Positions 53,929-61,581 of a stretch of 61,581 nt of DNA are shown here, piece after piece. Where the stretch lies: contig NZ_QHJF01000034.1 of assembly GCF_003259225.1 (NCBI RefSeq), forward strand, positions 1 to 61,581. Direction: 5' to 3'. The notes under the pieces were generated by a model. It ran no database searches, was not told the origin of the DNA, and was given only the letters and a program-made list of their open reading frames with translations. Source of the stretch: Marinomonas arctica. GTDB lineage: Bacteria > Pseudomonadota > Gammaproteobacteria > Pseudomonadales > Marinomonadaceae. The first letter of the stretch is position 1. Every line of letters begins with the position of its first letter. A program made the translations under genes and the position numbers.

Positions 53929-54305
53929 AATATCTGTCCTATCTCTATTTAATCCATCGAACATGCTCTTTCAAGTCATGGCGCTTTTGCTCTAATATCT
54001 CTAATAACATCAATAGAGCAAATGGTTAAATCCGCACCAAAAATGTCACTCAAATCACAATCAAAAATAACGTTAAAAAAAATATCACCTCAATCCGCTT
54101 TTAAAGGCTATTTTTACTTTAATAAATAAGGTGATATGCCGTCTGTGCGCTACCAAACTTAAAGCGCTTAAAAATTGAAAAAATCTCTACTTAAAAAATC
54201 AGAACCTTTGAAAAAGGATGATACTGTTTGCTAAGTGGAAGATGAAAAATGATAAGCGAGCGAAAAGCGTAATAGGTACGTGGATGCAAACCAGAGTCAG
54301 CTTGA
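53929..54305. other. Promoter region of the lipoprotein operon
   Basis: No gene is seen in this AT-rich stretch. It contains the box at 54141-54158 shared with the Crp/Fnr gene promoter. Confidence 0.5.
54141..54158. promoter_or_regulatory. Candidate Crp/Fnr-type operator upstream of the lipoprotein operon
   Basis: GTCTGTGCGCTACCAAAC lies about 213 bp before the DUF4398 start. It shares 16 bases with one mismatch (CTGTRCGCTACCAAAC) with the box at 54991-55008. Confidence 0.5.
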
Positions 54306-54925
54306 CTAGCTCTTGGTTAAAAATGGATAGGATAGTAAACGATCTGTTTCTACTTTAACTACGGCGTAGCATTCGCAACTCAAGGTTTCCAGTTTTGGCC
54401 TATTAAGTACGGTGATACGACCGCGACTGTAGGTAATCACCCCTAGTTTTTGTAATTTTCCGGCGGCTTCAGTAACTCCTTCACGACGCACACCAAGCAT
54501 ATTGGCGATCAGTTCTTGCGTCATGGCAAGGTGATTGTCTGGTAAACGATCTAGGGACAACAATATCCAACGACACAACTGCTGGTCGATGGAATGATGA
54601 CGGTTACATACTGCAGTCTGCGACATTTGCGTAATCAAGGGGTACTTTCTCCTCCCATAAACAAAGCAATGCCAATAAGCCCTTCATTTCCAACCACAGA
54701 TATTTCAGCCGATGCACCACTTTCCATCACATTCAGCAAGGACACAATAGAATCGATAGGGAAATACACATACGCTAATTTGTCACCATCCTCATAAATC
54801 ACCTGACCTAAAGAGAGTGACACTAATTCAATAAAAGGAAATAAACGCTCCCGAATGTCCTTTGATAACGCTGCTAATAAATTGTTCTGTGATGGTAAAA
54901 AGGTCCGTTCGCTTGCATCATGCAT
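54306..54925 (-). pseudogene. Crp/Fnr-family regulator broken by an internal deletion
   Basis: Two frames make one protein. 54635-54925 encodes the cyclic-nucleotide-type sensor domain (RLFPFIELVSLSLGQVIYEDGD ... GNEGLIGIALFMGGESTP) and ends in TGA. 54306-54638 encodes the dimer helix and HTH (LITQMSQTAVCNRHHSIDQQLCRWILLSLDRLPDNHLAMTQELIANMLGVRREGVTEAAGKLQKLGVITYSRGRITVL). From memory of related proteins, about 40 residues between GGESTP and LITQMSQ are missing and the frame shifts at the junction. The product is therefore a truncated sensor and, at most, a TTG-started HTH fragment. Confidence 0.82.
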
Positions 54926-55405
54926 AGTATATTCCCAGAATGACTAATATGGAGTAGAGCGTACAAAAACTATAAACAGTCAATCAATTGCTCTGTACGC
55001 TACCAAACACTCTACTCTCTTTATGAGAAAGTTATCCGAAAAGGTTTGAAAATCGTCAATCTGACGAAAAAAGATTAAATACTCCCAACACTTTAGCTTT
55101 TAACGTCGAATGGTTTGTCAATACATACTTACCTGTCGCTTTATCGCTGCAGCCATGTCACACTTTCTGACTTTGGCTATCTCAAATTCCCTCTTAAAAA
55201 CAGCAAGCATAAACATGGCACTGGGTGGGGAATTGTTTTCTGTAGATGATGTTCTTACTTGTTTTTTTAAGGATCAGACGACACGAGAACCGAGCGATAC
55301 CTTTGCACCGTAAAAGTATCTTTATACACCTTAACTTAAATAGTTAAATAAAAACTCAACGTCCGGTTCAGCCTGCCTATTATTGAGTTTAATTGGAGTT
55401 TCTAA
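54926..55405. other. Intergenic region between divergent regulator remnant and PAS chemoreceptor
   Basis: The box at 54991-55008 lies in it. A 67-codon plus-strand frame at 55110-55313 has no ribosome-binding site or recognisable family and was not called. Otherwise AT-rich with nothing clear. Confidence 0.45.
54991..55008. promoter_or_regulatory. Candidate autoregulatory operator of the Crp/Fnr gene
   Basis: CTCTGTACGCTACCAAAC lies 66 bp upstream of the regulator start and matches the box before the lipoprotein operon. This is consistent with autoregulation and a shared regulon. Confidence 0.5.
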
Positions 55406-56719
55406 ATGTTTAATCGCCACCTCAAAAAAGAACACGAAGCACAACTTAAAGAATTGGCGATTCTACGCCAGCTAGCTAGCCAGATGGATCGGGGGATGCT
55501 GTGCATTACCTTAAATGCCGACTTGCGAATCTCGGCCGTCAACCAAGATTTTGCGGATGCACTCGGCTTCAAGCAAGAGCAACTAGTGGGAAAATTATTG
55601 TCAGAAATGGTGCCGTCTTACGTTTCGAAACTGCCCTGTTTTCGAAACTTTAATGACGCCGTGGCAAAGTTCAATCCCGTCAGCGACGATTACCGCTACT
55701 TTCGAGTAGATGGCACTCTCGCTTGGATAAATATTCAGTGGATTCCGGTACGAGGAGAGGACGGCACGCTCGCCTTCGTAAAGGGTTATGGTCGCGATGT
55801 AACACAAAAAATAGTCAGCGCAAAAGAAAGTGAGTCTTTCATTAATGCATTGATCCGTTCGACCGCGGTTATCCAATTCAACCTAGATGGCACTGTCATC
55901 ACTGCAAACGAACAGTTTCAGCAGGCTATGGGGTACCGCTTAGATCAACTCATCGGTAAACACCATCGTACATTTTGCACCACTGAAGATAGTGCTTCGC
56001 CAGAATACGCTAACTTTTGGAAAAAATTAAATAACGGCGTTTACGTGGCGGACCGTTTTAAACGCATAGATAGCAAAGGCGCCGATGTGTGGCTGGAGGC
56101 AACCTATAATCCCGTCTATGACGCCGAGGGCAACCTCAGCAAAATCGTAAAATTTGCGAGCGTTATCACCGATCAAGTGGCACGAGAAACGCAGGTAAGA
56201 GAAGGCGCAAGCGTTGCCTACGATGTGTCACAACAAACGGACATAAGTGCCAAAAAAGGTGCAATCGTCGTACAACAAACCGTCGAAACCATGCAGCAGA
56301 TAGCGGCACAAATGCAGACAGCAACCGAAAGCATTGAAGCTCTGGGCAAACAATCCTTACAAATCAACGCCATAGTGCAAACCATCGGGGGCATTGCAGA
56401 GCAGACAAACTTGCTGGCGCTAAACGCTGCTATCGAGGCTGCCAGAGCCGGAGAACAGGGTCGAGGATTCGCAGTTGTGGCCGATGAAGTACGAAAATTG
56501 GCGGCACGCACCAGTTCCGCTACCGAAGAGATTGTGGGCGTAGTGAAGAAAAACCAAGGGCTCTCAGATGACGTCATGCGCCAGATGCTCAACTCCCAAG
56601 AAAGAGCCCAACAAGGCTTAGAGCTAGCCAACCAGTCAGGCACTGTCATTGTAGAGATTCAGGAAGGCGCCAAACAGGTGGTACACGCTGTAGGCCGTTT
56701 TGCCAACGAATTAAAATAG
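55406..56719 (+). CDS. Soluble chemoreceptor with two PAS domains (Aer2/BdlA-like)
   Basis: The 437-residue protein lacks membrane segments. PAS 1 is about residues 18-130 ([25 protein letters not shown]). PAS 2 is about 140-250 ([23 protein letters not shown]). A short MCP signalling domain has [45 protein letters not shown] and ends soon after, so the methylation helices are short. It resembles BdlA, which couples redox or c-di-GMP state to biofilm dispersal. A diguanylate cyclase 6 kb away makes such a link plausible but unproven. Confidence 0.92.
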   Translation: MFNRHLKKEHEAQLKELAILRQLASQMDRGMLCITLNADLRISAVNQDFADALGFKQEQLVGKLLSEMVPSYVSKLPCFRNFNDAVAKFNPVSDDYRYFRVDGTLAWINIQWIPVRGEDGTLAFVKGYGRDVTQKIVSAKESESFINALIRSTAVIQFNLDGTVITANEQFQQAMGYRLDQLIGKHHRTFCTTEDSASPEYANFWKKLNNGVYVADRFKRIDSKGADVWLEATYNPVYDAEGNLSKIVKFASVITDQVARETQVREGASVAYDVSQQTDISAKKGAIVVQQTVETMQQIAAQMQTATESIEALGKQSLQINAIVQTIGGIAEQTNLLALNAAIEAARAGEQGRGFAVVADEVRKLAARTSSATEEIVGVVKKNQGLSDDVMRQMLNSQERAQQGLELANQSGTVIVEIQEGAKQVVHAVGRFANELK

Positions 56720-56735
56720 AGAAAACAGTGTTCAT

Positions 56736-56776
56736 GTAGAGTCAGACACAAAATACTATTTTTTATCTGACTCTAC
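56736..56776 (+). terminator. Terminator of the PAS chemoreceptor gene
   Basis: The perfect 11-bp arms GTAGAGTCAGA and TCTGACTCTAC have a 19-nt loop and lie 16 bp past the stop. Confidence 0.75.
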
Positions 56777-56811
56777 GCTCGGGACATTTATCTCCACTGT
56801 TATTTTCATTG

Positions 56812-56870
56812 CCAACTGCGCTGTTTCCTTGATATGACTGCCTTCTAGAGGTGGGTGGCTTATTAAATGC
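56812..56870. repeat. Dispersed ~60-bp repeat, copy 1
   Basis: It has the pattern GCCAACTGCG, TTTCCTTGA, ACTGCCTTCTAGAGG, TGGGTGGCTT, TAAATGC. Further copies are near 57508-57570 and 59443-59504, and two more partial copies follow the second. All lie at gene borders of the 56.8-59.5 kb accessory block. Confidence 0.75.
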
Positions 56871-56895
56871 GAAAAACGAGTCAACCTCAACGACA

Positions 56896-57450
56896 TTACT
56901 CATCCGCGTTTTCCATTATCTTCTCAAACCGAAACATCTCATCATCTTCCTCTTCAGGAATTTGGCGTGAATCCTGGTGAGGGTCTGGATGGTATCGGTT
57001 ATAAAAATCGACAATCTTGAAACCGCACCGGTTTACGTAAAAATGAATATTTCTTTTCTCGAAATAGGGCGTCACCGTTTCCCAGACTTTGGTAAACGGA
57101 AATTCTTGTTCAATCGCTTTCCAAGCCTTCAACCCCAAACCTCGACTTTGTTGGCTGGTCGCAATGAAGAAAAGTGATAAGTTATTCCAACCGCTGATGG
57201 GGTCTATTACCAAAACAGCGCCACCAACACGTTGCTCGTCTTCCATGATCCAGTAAGTCACGGCCCCCGTGGCGTTGAATGACTTTTCAATATCGTCATC
57301 AGAAGGAATCGGCTCTTCAAGCGGATGCCCAAAATCGGCCTCTGCCGCCACACGGAAAGAATCCTGCAACGCCAATTTAAACTCGGTGAGACTGCTCGGC
57401 TCAGCTGTGACAAGCTTTATTTTTTGGCTCTCTTCTCGTTCTTGCACCAC
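56896..57450 (-). CDS. GNAT-family N-acetyltransferase, copy A
   Basis: It has 184 residues from a GTG start. The GTG (VVQEREESQKIKLV) was chosen because copy B has a stop codon just before the same GTG. An ATG start 21 bp further up (57471) is open only here. GNAT core: VTYWIMEDEQRVGGAVLVIDPISGWNNLSLFFIATSQQSRGLGLKAWKAIEQEF, with acetyl-CoA loop QQSRGLG, then KRNIHFYVNRCGFKIVDFYNRYHPD. The substrate is unknown. It is nearly identical to copy B at 58816-59385. Confidence 0.9.
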   Translation of the reverse strand: MVQEREESQKIKLVTAEPSSLTEFKLALQDSFRVAAEADFGHPLEEPIPSDDDIEKSFNATGAVTYWIMEDEQRVGGAVLVIDPISGWNNLSLFFIATSQQSRGLGLKAWKAIEQEFPFTKVWETVTPYFEKRNIHFYVNRCGFKIVDFYNRYHPDPHQDSRQIPEEEDDEMFRFEKIMENADE

Positions 57451-57507
57451 TCTACCCTCAATAGACATCAAATAATCTTTAGAAATTTAACACCACACTT
57501 ACGGCAT

Positions 57508-57642
57508 TGCCAACTGCGCTATTTCCTTGATACGACTGCCTTCTAGAGGTGGGTGGCTTGGTAAATGCTAACTGCCTTCTAGAGGTGGGTGGCTTGGTAA
57601 ATGCTAACTGCCTTCTAGAGGTGGGTGGCTTGGTAAATGCTA
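57508..57642. repeat. Dispersed repeat copy 2 with three perfect 36-bp tandem units
   Basis: The 60-bp repeat ends in three identical head-to-tail 36-bp units at 57535-57570, 57571-57606 and 57607-57642, each starting ACTGCCTTCTAGAGG and ending GGTAAATGCTA. There are no spacers, so it is not a CRISPR. It lies just past the stop of the DUF6429 gene. Confidence 0.92.
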
Positions 57643-57644
57643 TT

Positions 57645-57884
57645 TCACTTTCCCGTGCCCTTAGTAAAAAGCACTTTAAACAACGCCTCTGATTTCGCCA
57701 GCCCTTCCTCGGTTAATGTCACCGATTTAGATTTGCCAACTGGATTATGAATATAACCCTTTTCATGCAATCTATTGGTTATACTCCAATCAATTTGCTT
57801 CCAAGCGCGCCCAAAATCATCATGCAAAGTCAGGTAAAAAAGAGCAAGCGCGGCGTCATCGATTTTGTCTTCATCTATGTCCAC
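57645..57884 (-). CDS. DUF6429-family small protein
   Basis: The 79-residue protein begins (GTG start, AAGGAG 6 nt upstream) MDIDEDKIDDAALALFYLTLHDDFGRAWKQIDWS. It continues with ITNRLHEKGYIHNPVGKSKSVTLTEEGLAKSEALFKVLF, a winged-helix-like pattern. The family is widespread in small accessory islands and beside IS66-type elements; its function is unknown. It ends at the tandem 36-bp repeats. Confidence 0.85.
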   Translation of the reverse strand: MDIDEDKIDDAALALFYLTLHDDFGRAWKQIDWSITNRLHEKGYIHNPVGKSKSVTLTEEGLAKSEALFKVLFTKGTGK

Positions 57885-57961
57885 AGTGTTCTCCTTATTA
57901 AATATAATGCTAAAACTGAATCATAGGTCATATAGAGTTCAACATCACATGCTTGACATTT

Positions 57962-58276
57962 TTATATTAGGTGAAAACCGTTGGAATTGGAGTTCCTCAT
58001 TGCATTTTCTAGGCATTCACACAGAGCGTCCAATTCCTCTCGTAATGACAAACTTCGCACTTCTTTTATTGACCTACATAGATCGCCAACTATCATCTCT
58101 AGCCAGAATTTTCCAATTGTCACCCGATGAAACCCGTCCTTACCAGCAGCCTTCTTAAAGACAATCGCGTGTTCAGGAAAAGGGTATCCGTACTTTAAGA
58201 TCAGACTGGCTTCTCTGCCAGTGATCTCAATTTCTATACTATCCGACACTTTGCTACTCTCTAATTCAAATGACAT
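57962..58276 (-). CDS. Hypothetical protein
   Basis: The 104-residue soluble protein begins MSFELESSKVSDSIEIEITGREASLILKYGYPFPEH, then FHRVTIGKFWLEMIVGDLCRSI and a helical end. The strand-then-helix pattern and ATG start look genuine. No family recognised. It is one of several unrelated small minus-strand genes between the two acetyltransferase copies. Confidence 0.65.
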   Translation of the reverse strand: MSFELESSKVSDSIEIEITGREASLILKYGYPFPEHAIVFKKAAGKDGFHRVTIGKFWLEMIVGDLCRSIKEVRSLSLREELDALCECLENAMRNSNSNGFHLI

Positions 58277-58384
58277 AAAGATTAAGGGTTATACAGTGAC
58301 CTAACCTCAACTATAACCTTCTGTTGAACGACCATAATTATATAAGCCTTGCAATGCTTCTGACAAAAATCTTCGAGCCTAAAA

Positions 58385-58669
58385 TTAAAACGGTATCCCG
58401 TTTTCCTCTTCTTCTGTTTTTAATTCAATCACCAAACCGAGTTCAGAAGTAGGTATCAGCTCCCACAATTCGTTCTGGTGAAGCCAAATCGGGTCGGCAT
58501 TATTTTCTATAAATTGCTCTACAGGTAAACCGTCAACTGTTAGTGGTCGCTTTATTCTGACTTGCTTGCCATTTATAAAGATACACTGATACTTATTTCG
58601 ACGCTCTGCCTTTGCGACTTTCTTTCTTTTCTTTTGAGCCGGAGTGAGCTTGTTCTTAACCTTTACCAT
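58385..58669 (-). CDS. Small basic hypothetical protein
   Basis: The 94-residue protein has a very basic start (MVKVKNKLTPAQKKRKKVAKAERRNKYQCIFINGKQVRIKRP) and an acidic end (IELKTEEEENGIPF). The N-terminal part could bind nucleic acid. Family not recognised. It has the same orientation as its neighbours. Confidence 0.65.
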   Translation of the reverse strand: MVKVKNKLTPAQKKRKKVAKAERRNKYQCIFINGKQVRIKRPLTVDGLPVEQFIENNADPIWLHQNELWELIPTSELGLVIELKTEEEENGIPF

Positions 58670-58815
58670 TCTAAACCTTTTAGTGCTAATGTCTTATCAC
58701 ACACAATAGAACTATCTATCATCACTTATCCATTAGCTAAGCCTCTACACACTTCACCTGCGAGATAAGATGTCAAGTCACCACGATCATATGACTCGTT
58801 TTCAGAGGTAGCTTA

Positions 58816-59385
58816 CTAATTCTTGTTAATTTCGTCTGTGTTATCCATTATCTTCTCAAACCTAAACATCTCATCGCCATCTTCCTCATCATGAATTTGG
58901 CGTGAATCCTGATGAGGGTCTGGATGGTATCGGTTATAAAAATCGACAATCTTGAAACCGCATCGGTTTACGTAAAAGTGAATATTTCTTTTCTCGAAAT
59001 AGGGCGTCACCGTTTCCCAGACTTTGGTAAACGGAAACTCTTGTTCAATCGCTTTCCAAGCCTTCAATCCCAAACCTCGACTTTGTTGGCTGGTCGCAAT
59101 GAAGAAAAGTGATAAGTTATTCCGACCGCTGATGGGGTCTATTACCAAAACAGCGCCACCAACACGTTGCTCGTCTTCCATGATCCAGTAAGTCACGGCC
59201 CCCGTGGCGTTGAATGACTTTTCAATATCATCATCAGAGGGAATCGGCTCTTCAAGCGGATGCCCAAAATCGGCTTCTGCCGCCACACGGAAAGAATCCT
59301 GCAACGCCAATTTAAACTCGGTTAGACTGCTCGGCTCAGCTGTGACAAGCTTTATTTTTTGGCTCTCTTCTCGTTCTTGCACCAC
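58816..59385 (-). CDS. GNAT-family N-acetyltransferase, copy B
   Basis: The 189-residue protein (GTG start, with an in-frame TGA directly upstream) is nearly identical to copy A through residue 160. It differs at WNNLS to RNNLS and in the last 25 residues (IHDEEDGDEMFRFEKIMDNTDEINKN). The duplicated block also includes the upstream region and the dispersed repeat (about 650 bp in all). Same GNAT motifs as copy A. Confidence 0.9.
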   Translation of the reverse strand: MVQEREESQKIKLVTAEPSSLTEFKLALQDSFRVAAEADFGHPLEEPIPSDDDIEKSFNATGAVTYWIMEDEQRVGGAVLVIDPISGRNNLSLFFIATSQQSRGLGLKAWKAIEQEFPFTKVWETVTPYFEKRNIHFYVNRCGFKIVDFYNRYHPDPHQDSRQIHDEEDGDEMFRFEKIMDNTDEINKN

Positions 59386-59442
59386 TCAACCCTCAACAGA
59401 CATCAAATACTCTTTAGAAATTTAACACCACACTTACGGCAT

Positions 59443-59504
59443 TGCCAACTGCGTTATTTCCTTGAAGCAACAGCCTTCTAAAGGTGGGTGGCTTGTTAAA
59501 TGCG
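59443..59504. repeat. Dispersed ~60-bp repeat, copy 3
   Basis: This is a diverged copy of the repeat (GCCAACTGCG, TTTCCTTGA, CAGCCTTCTAAAGG, TGGGTGGCTTGTTAAATGC) upstream of acetyltransferase copy B. Its end joins the start of a truncated gene fragment. Confidence 0.75.
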
Positions 59505-59592
59505 ATTCAAAGCAACAGGCTTACGCGCATTTCAAGAAGGTGCTTTCACTGTGGCTTATGCTGCACTTTCAGAACACATTCCTGAAGCGTAA
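59500..59592 (+). pseudogene. C-terminal fragment of an unidentified gene
   Basis: A 30-codon frame reads FKATGLRAFQEGAFTVAYA then ALSEHIPEA, ends in TAA and is followed 18 bp later by a perfect terminator. This looks like the last part of a real gene whose 5' part was lost at the junction with the dispersed repeat. The family could not be named. Confidence 0.5.
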
Positions 59593-59610
59593 GTAGTTAG
59601 ATTTCGCAAT

Positions 59611-59648
59611 AAAAAAAACGGACGCCATTGAATGACGTTCGTTTTTTT
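59611..59648. terminator. Bidirectional terminator
   Basis: The arms AACGgACGcCATT and AATGaCGTTcGTT, with A and T runs on either side, lie between the gene fragment and the convergent DUF1801 remnant. Confidence 0.9.
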
Positions 59649-59665
59649 ATTGCTTTGAGTTATGC

Positions 59666-59917
59666 TCAAGCCCCCAGCAAGAGTAAGTTTTTTCGCTGAT
59701 GATAGGTTAACGCCAACTCGATACAGTGCTTGATAGCAACTTTGGGCAATGGTTTAGACAATGATAAAACAATGGCTCTGTTTCCCTGAAAGTCCAACAC
59801 CTCGCCATATAATTCACGGAACGTATCGACTAACTTTGTTTGGCAATGAAAAAAGAGACAGTAATGATCAGGAGATTTTAGTTTCCAATCCATCCTAATT
59901 GGACTGCCTGTTTTAAC
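59666..59917 (-). pseudogene. DUF1801-family gene interrupted by IS66 (3' part)
   Basis: The frame reads VKTGSPIRMDWKLKSPDHYCLFF, then CQTKLVDTFRELYGEVLDFQGNRAIVLSLSKPLP and HCIELALTYHQRKNLLLLGA, the C-terminal half of a DUF1801 protein. It stays open up to the base next to the IS66 end, so the 5' half should lie beyond the element, outside the window. An ATG within (59893) could give a 75-residue fragment. Confidence 0.8.
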
Positions 59918-60003
59918 GTAAGCGTCACTAAATCAGCCTCTAGTTTTCGTGCTTAGTCCCTTCCACACTGTGCTTCGTCCCTATCAATGACGGAGCTATC
60001 AAC

Positions 60004-60309
60004 ATGAGTACAAACACAATATTAAACCAAACTTGGGCTGCCCATATCGATAAATGGCAGTCATCTGGGTTATCCGCCAAAGCTTTCTGTGAACAAGAAG
60101 GCTTGGTGTATCACCAGTTTAGCTATTGGCGGCAGAAGTTTTCATCTGCGGATGACTCGCGAAATAAATCAAAATTAGTGCCGGTAGCATTGGCAACGCC
60201 TTCTCAGCAGACTAGCGATCTAGAAATTCTGCTCCCCAATGGGGTGGTCATACGTGGCATTGATGCGGGTAATATTCCATTAGTGACTAGCTTGGTCGCC
60301 GCTTTATGA
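60004..60309 (+). CDS. tnpA: IS66 accessory protein TnpA
   Basis: The 101-residue protein has the helix-turn-helix WAAHIDKWQSSGLSAKAFCEQEGLVYHQFSYWRQKF typical of IS66 TnpA. The tail DLEILLPNGVVIRGIDAGNIPLVTSLVAAL is also conserved. It overlaps tnpB by 4 bp. Confidence 0.93.
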   Translation: MSTNTILNQTWAAHIDKWQSSGLSAKAFCEQEGLVYHQFSYWRQKFSSADDSRNKSKLVPVALATPSQQTSDLEILLPNGVVIRGIDAGNIPLVTSLVAAL

Positions 60310-60674
60310 AACCACGTTACCTGCGTCCTGCTTTAAATTTACCCCAGATATTTTTGTACCGAGACCCAGTGGATTTTAGAAAACAGGCCCATGGGCTGGC
60401 GGTGCTGATCGAGCAAGATCTGGGGCACAATCCGTTTTCTGGAGCCTTGTACGCGTTTACCAATCGGCATCGCAATAAGATCAAATGCGTGATGTGGGAA
60501 GATAATGGCTTCGTGCTCTATTACAAAGGTTTAGCAGAAGAAAAGTTTAAATGGCCCAAAGCCTCAGACGAATTGGTCTCCCTCAATGGCGAGCAGATAA
60601 ATTGGCTGCTAGATGGCTACGATCTTAGCCTAATGCAAGGCCATAAAACCTTGCATTATGAAGCACTTTGTTAG
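60306..60674 (+). CDS. tnpB: IS66 accessory protein TnpB
   Basis: The 122-residue protein of the IS66 Orf2 family has IFLYRDPVDFRKQAHGLAVLIEQDLGHNPFSGALYAFTNRHRNKIKCVMWEDNGFVLYYKGLAEEKFKWP. It is needed with TnpA and TnpC for transposition. It is unrelated to the TnpB of IS200/IS605. Confidence 0.95.
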   Translation: MKPRYLRPALNLPQIFLYRDPVDFRKQAHGLAVLIEQDLGHNPFSGALYAFTNRHRNKIKCVMWEDNGFVLYYKGLAEEKFKWPKASDELVSLNGEQINWLLDGYDLSLMQGHKTLHYEALC

Positions 60675-60709
60675 CGATTTTTGCAGTGTTTTTGGTTACC
60701 ATAACGCTA

Positions 60710-61581
60710 TGAAAATCGCGTCTAAATCTTACTCCAAAAAGCCGGATTACAGTCAGTTATCACAAGCTGAGCTGGTGTCTTTGCTGTTGCAAAAAGACGC
60801 ATCCTTAGCTCAGCGTGATGCAGACATCAAACAGCGTGATGCCTATATCGAGCGTCTTGAAGAGATCATCCGTCTGCAAAAAGTACAACGCTTCGCTGCC
60901 AAGAGCGAGAAGCAGCCGTTTCAGATCACCCTGTTTGATGAAGCAGAACTGGAAAGTGCGATTGACGATCTGATTGATGAGATTCCAGAAGACTCGTTGA
61001 GCCAAGAGCTGGCACAAACCAAGAAAACCCGCCAGCGTCAACGTGGCTTCTCGACCTCATTAAACCGAATCCGTCGTGAGATTAGTTTAAGCGATGACGA
61101 CAAAGCCGGTGCAACCAAAACCTTCTTCACCAAAGTGAAAGAAGAACTGGAGTTTATCCCCGCTCAGCTCAACGTGATCGAGATCTGGCAAGAGAAAGCG
61201 GTGTTCGAATCGCCAACGGGCGAACACGTTATCGCAGCAAAGCGGCCAACCCATCCGCTGGGTAAATGCATCGCCACCACCTCCTTATTGGCGTACATCA
61301 TCACATCAAAATATACCGATGGGTTACCTCTGTATCGTTTAGATGGCATGTTAGCACGTCTTGGTCACGAGATCGGTCGCAATAATATGGCGAACTGGAT
61401 CATCCGTCTCAATGACGTGTTCAAACCCTTGATCAACCTGATGCGGGAACAACAAAACCTCGGTCGTTACATTCAAGCGGATGAAACTCGCATCCAAGTG
61501 TTGAAAGAAACCGGTAAAACCGCTCAAAGCGATAAATGGATGTGGGTTACACGGGGCGGGCCACCGGATAAGCCCTCTGTA
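60710..61581 (+). CDS. tnpC: IS66 transposase TnpC (partial, cut by window edge)
   Basis: The first 290 codons are visible. An N-terminal coiled coil (LLLQKDASLAQRDADIKQRDAYIERLEEIIRLQKVQRFAAKSEKQ) comes first, then the FSTSLNRIRREISLSDDD domain. The catalytic region begins at LGRYIQADETRIQVL with the first Asp of the DDE set. The rest of the catalytic domain lies beyond 61581. Confidence 0.95.

Larger units (their letters stand above)
59918..61581 (+). mobile_element. IS66-family insertion sequence, right end outside the window
   Basis: The left end GTAAGCGTCACTAAATC is the typical GTAAGCG IS66 terminus. The gene order tnpA-tnpB-tnpC is standard. The 8 bp before it (GTTTTAAC) are the predicted target duplication. 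It interrupts a DUF1801 gene. Confidence 0.92.

Noticed and set aside
55110..55313. 67-codon plus-strand frame between the Crp/Fnr remnant and the PAS receptor
   Set aside because: No ribosome-binding site, no recognisable family, and it lies in a promoter-type region.
57535..57642. CRISPR array
   Set aside because: The repeats are contiguous with no spacers and no cas genes are nearby.
56812..59504. A second integron attC array around the acetyltransferases
   Set aside because: The gene arrangement is cassette-like, but the repeats lack GTTRRRY/RYYYAAC cores and attC-type arm pairing.

Overview
The window looks like chromosome of a marine gammaproteobacterium of the Oceanospirillales type; Marinomonas or a close relative is my best guess. 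The guess rests on the moderate-to-low GC content, the TRAP and ABC uptake systems beside sugar and purine catabolism, a dimethylglycine operon in the Pseudomonas-like order, several chemoreceptors, and VCR-like attC sites. No rRNA, tRNA or CRISPR array was seen.

Layout: (1) 1-5.4 kb is an integron cassette array on the minus strand: six genes, each followed by an attC-like site, and no integrase in view. Its cargo includes a six-times-repeated 17-residue protein, a gamma-glutamylcyclotransferase-like protein, a nuclease-like protein, a PIN-like (DUF4935) protein, and a proteasome-beta/HslV-like Ntn hydrolase that keeps Thr1, Asp17 and Lys33. (2) 5.7-6.8 kb holds a ParE/Phd toxin-antitoxin pair and an orphan ribbon-helix-helix protein. 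(3) 7-20 kb is purine oxidation: xdhABC, a cupin, a RelE-type TA pair, an NMT1-type ABC importer with a nucleobase-type deaminase and a 2-oxoglutarate oxygenase, then uraD, uraH and hpxO, which take urate to allantoin. (4) 20-25 kb is a FadR-type regulator divergent from an enolase-superfamily dehydratase and a TRAP transporter, a sugar-acid module. (5) 25-33 kb is an arabino-oligosaccharide module: ArsR-type regulator, GH51 arabinofuranosidase, ABC importer, mutarotase. (6) 33-37 kb has a Fur-boxed siderophore-binding protein and a dCache chemoreceptor. (7) 37-45 kb is the dimethylglycine operon (M19-like protein, DUF5943 protein, dgcA, dgcB, etfA, etfB).

(8) 45-56.8 kb is housekeeping and signalling: an M48 lipoprotein peptidase, a propeller diguanylate cyclase, MscS and a Ca/Na-type antiporter behind a yybP-ykoY (Mn2+) riboswitch, two envelope lipoproteins, a Crp/Fnr regulator broken by a deletion, and a soluble PAS chemoreceptor. 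(9) 56.8-61.6 kb is accessory DNA: a duplicated acetyltransferase, small genes, a dispersed ~60-bp repeat, three perfect 36-bp tandem repeats, a gene fragment, and an IS66 element inserted into a DUF1801 gene and running off the right edge.

The most unusual items are the proteasome-like cassette, the transporter-deaminase-oxygenase module inside the purine cluster, the riboswitch leader with an ATGA-coupled leader ORF, and a shared operator-like box in front of the broken Crp/Fnr gene and the lipoprotein operon. All functions were assigned by reading the sequence; no database search was run.
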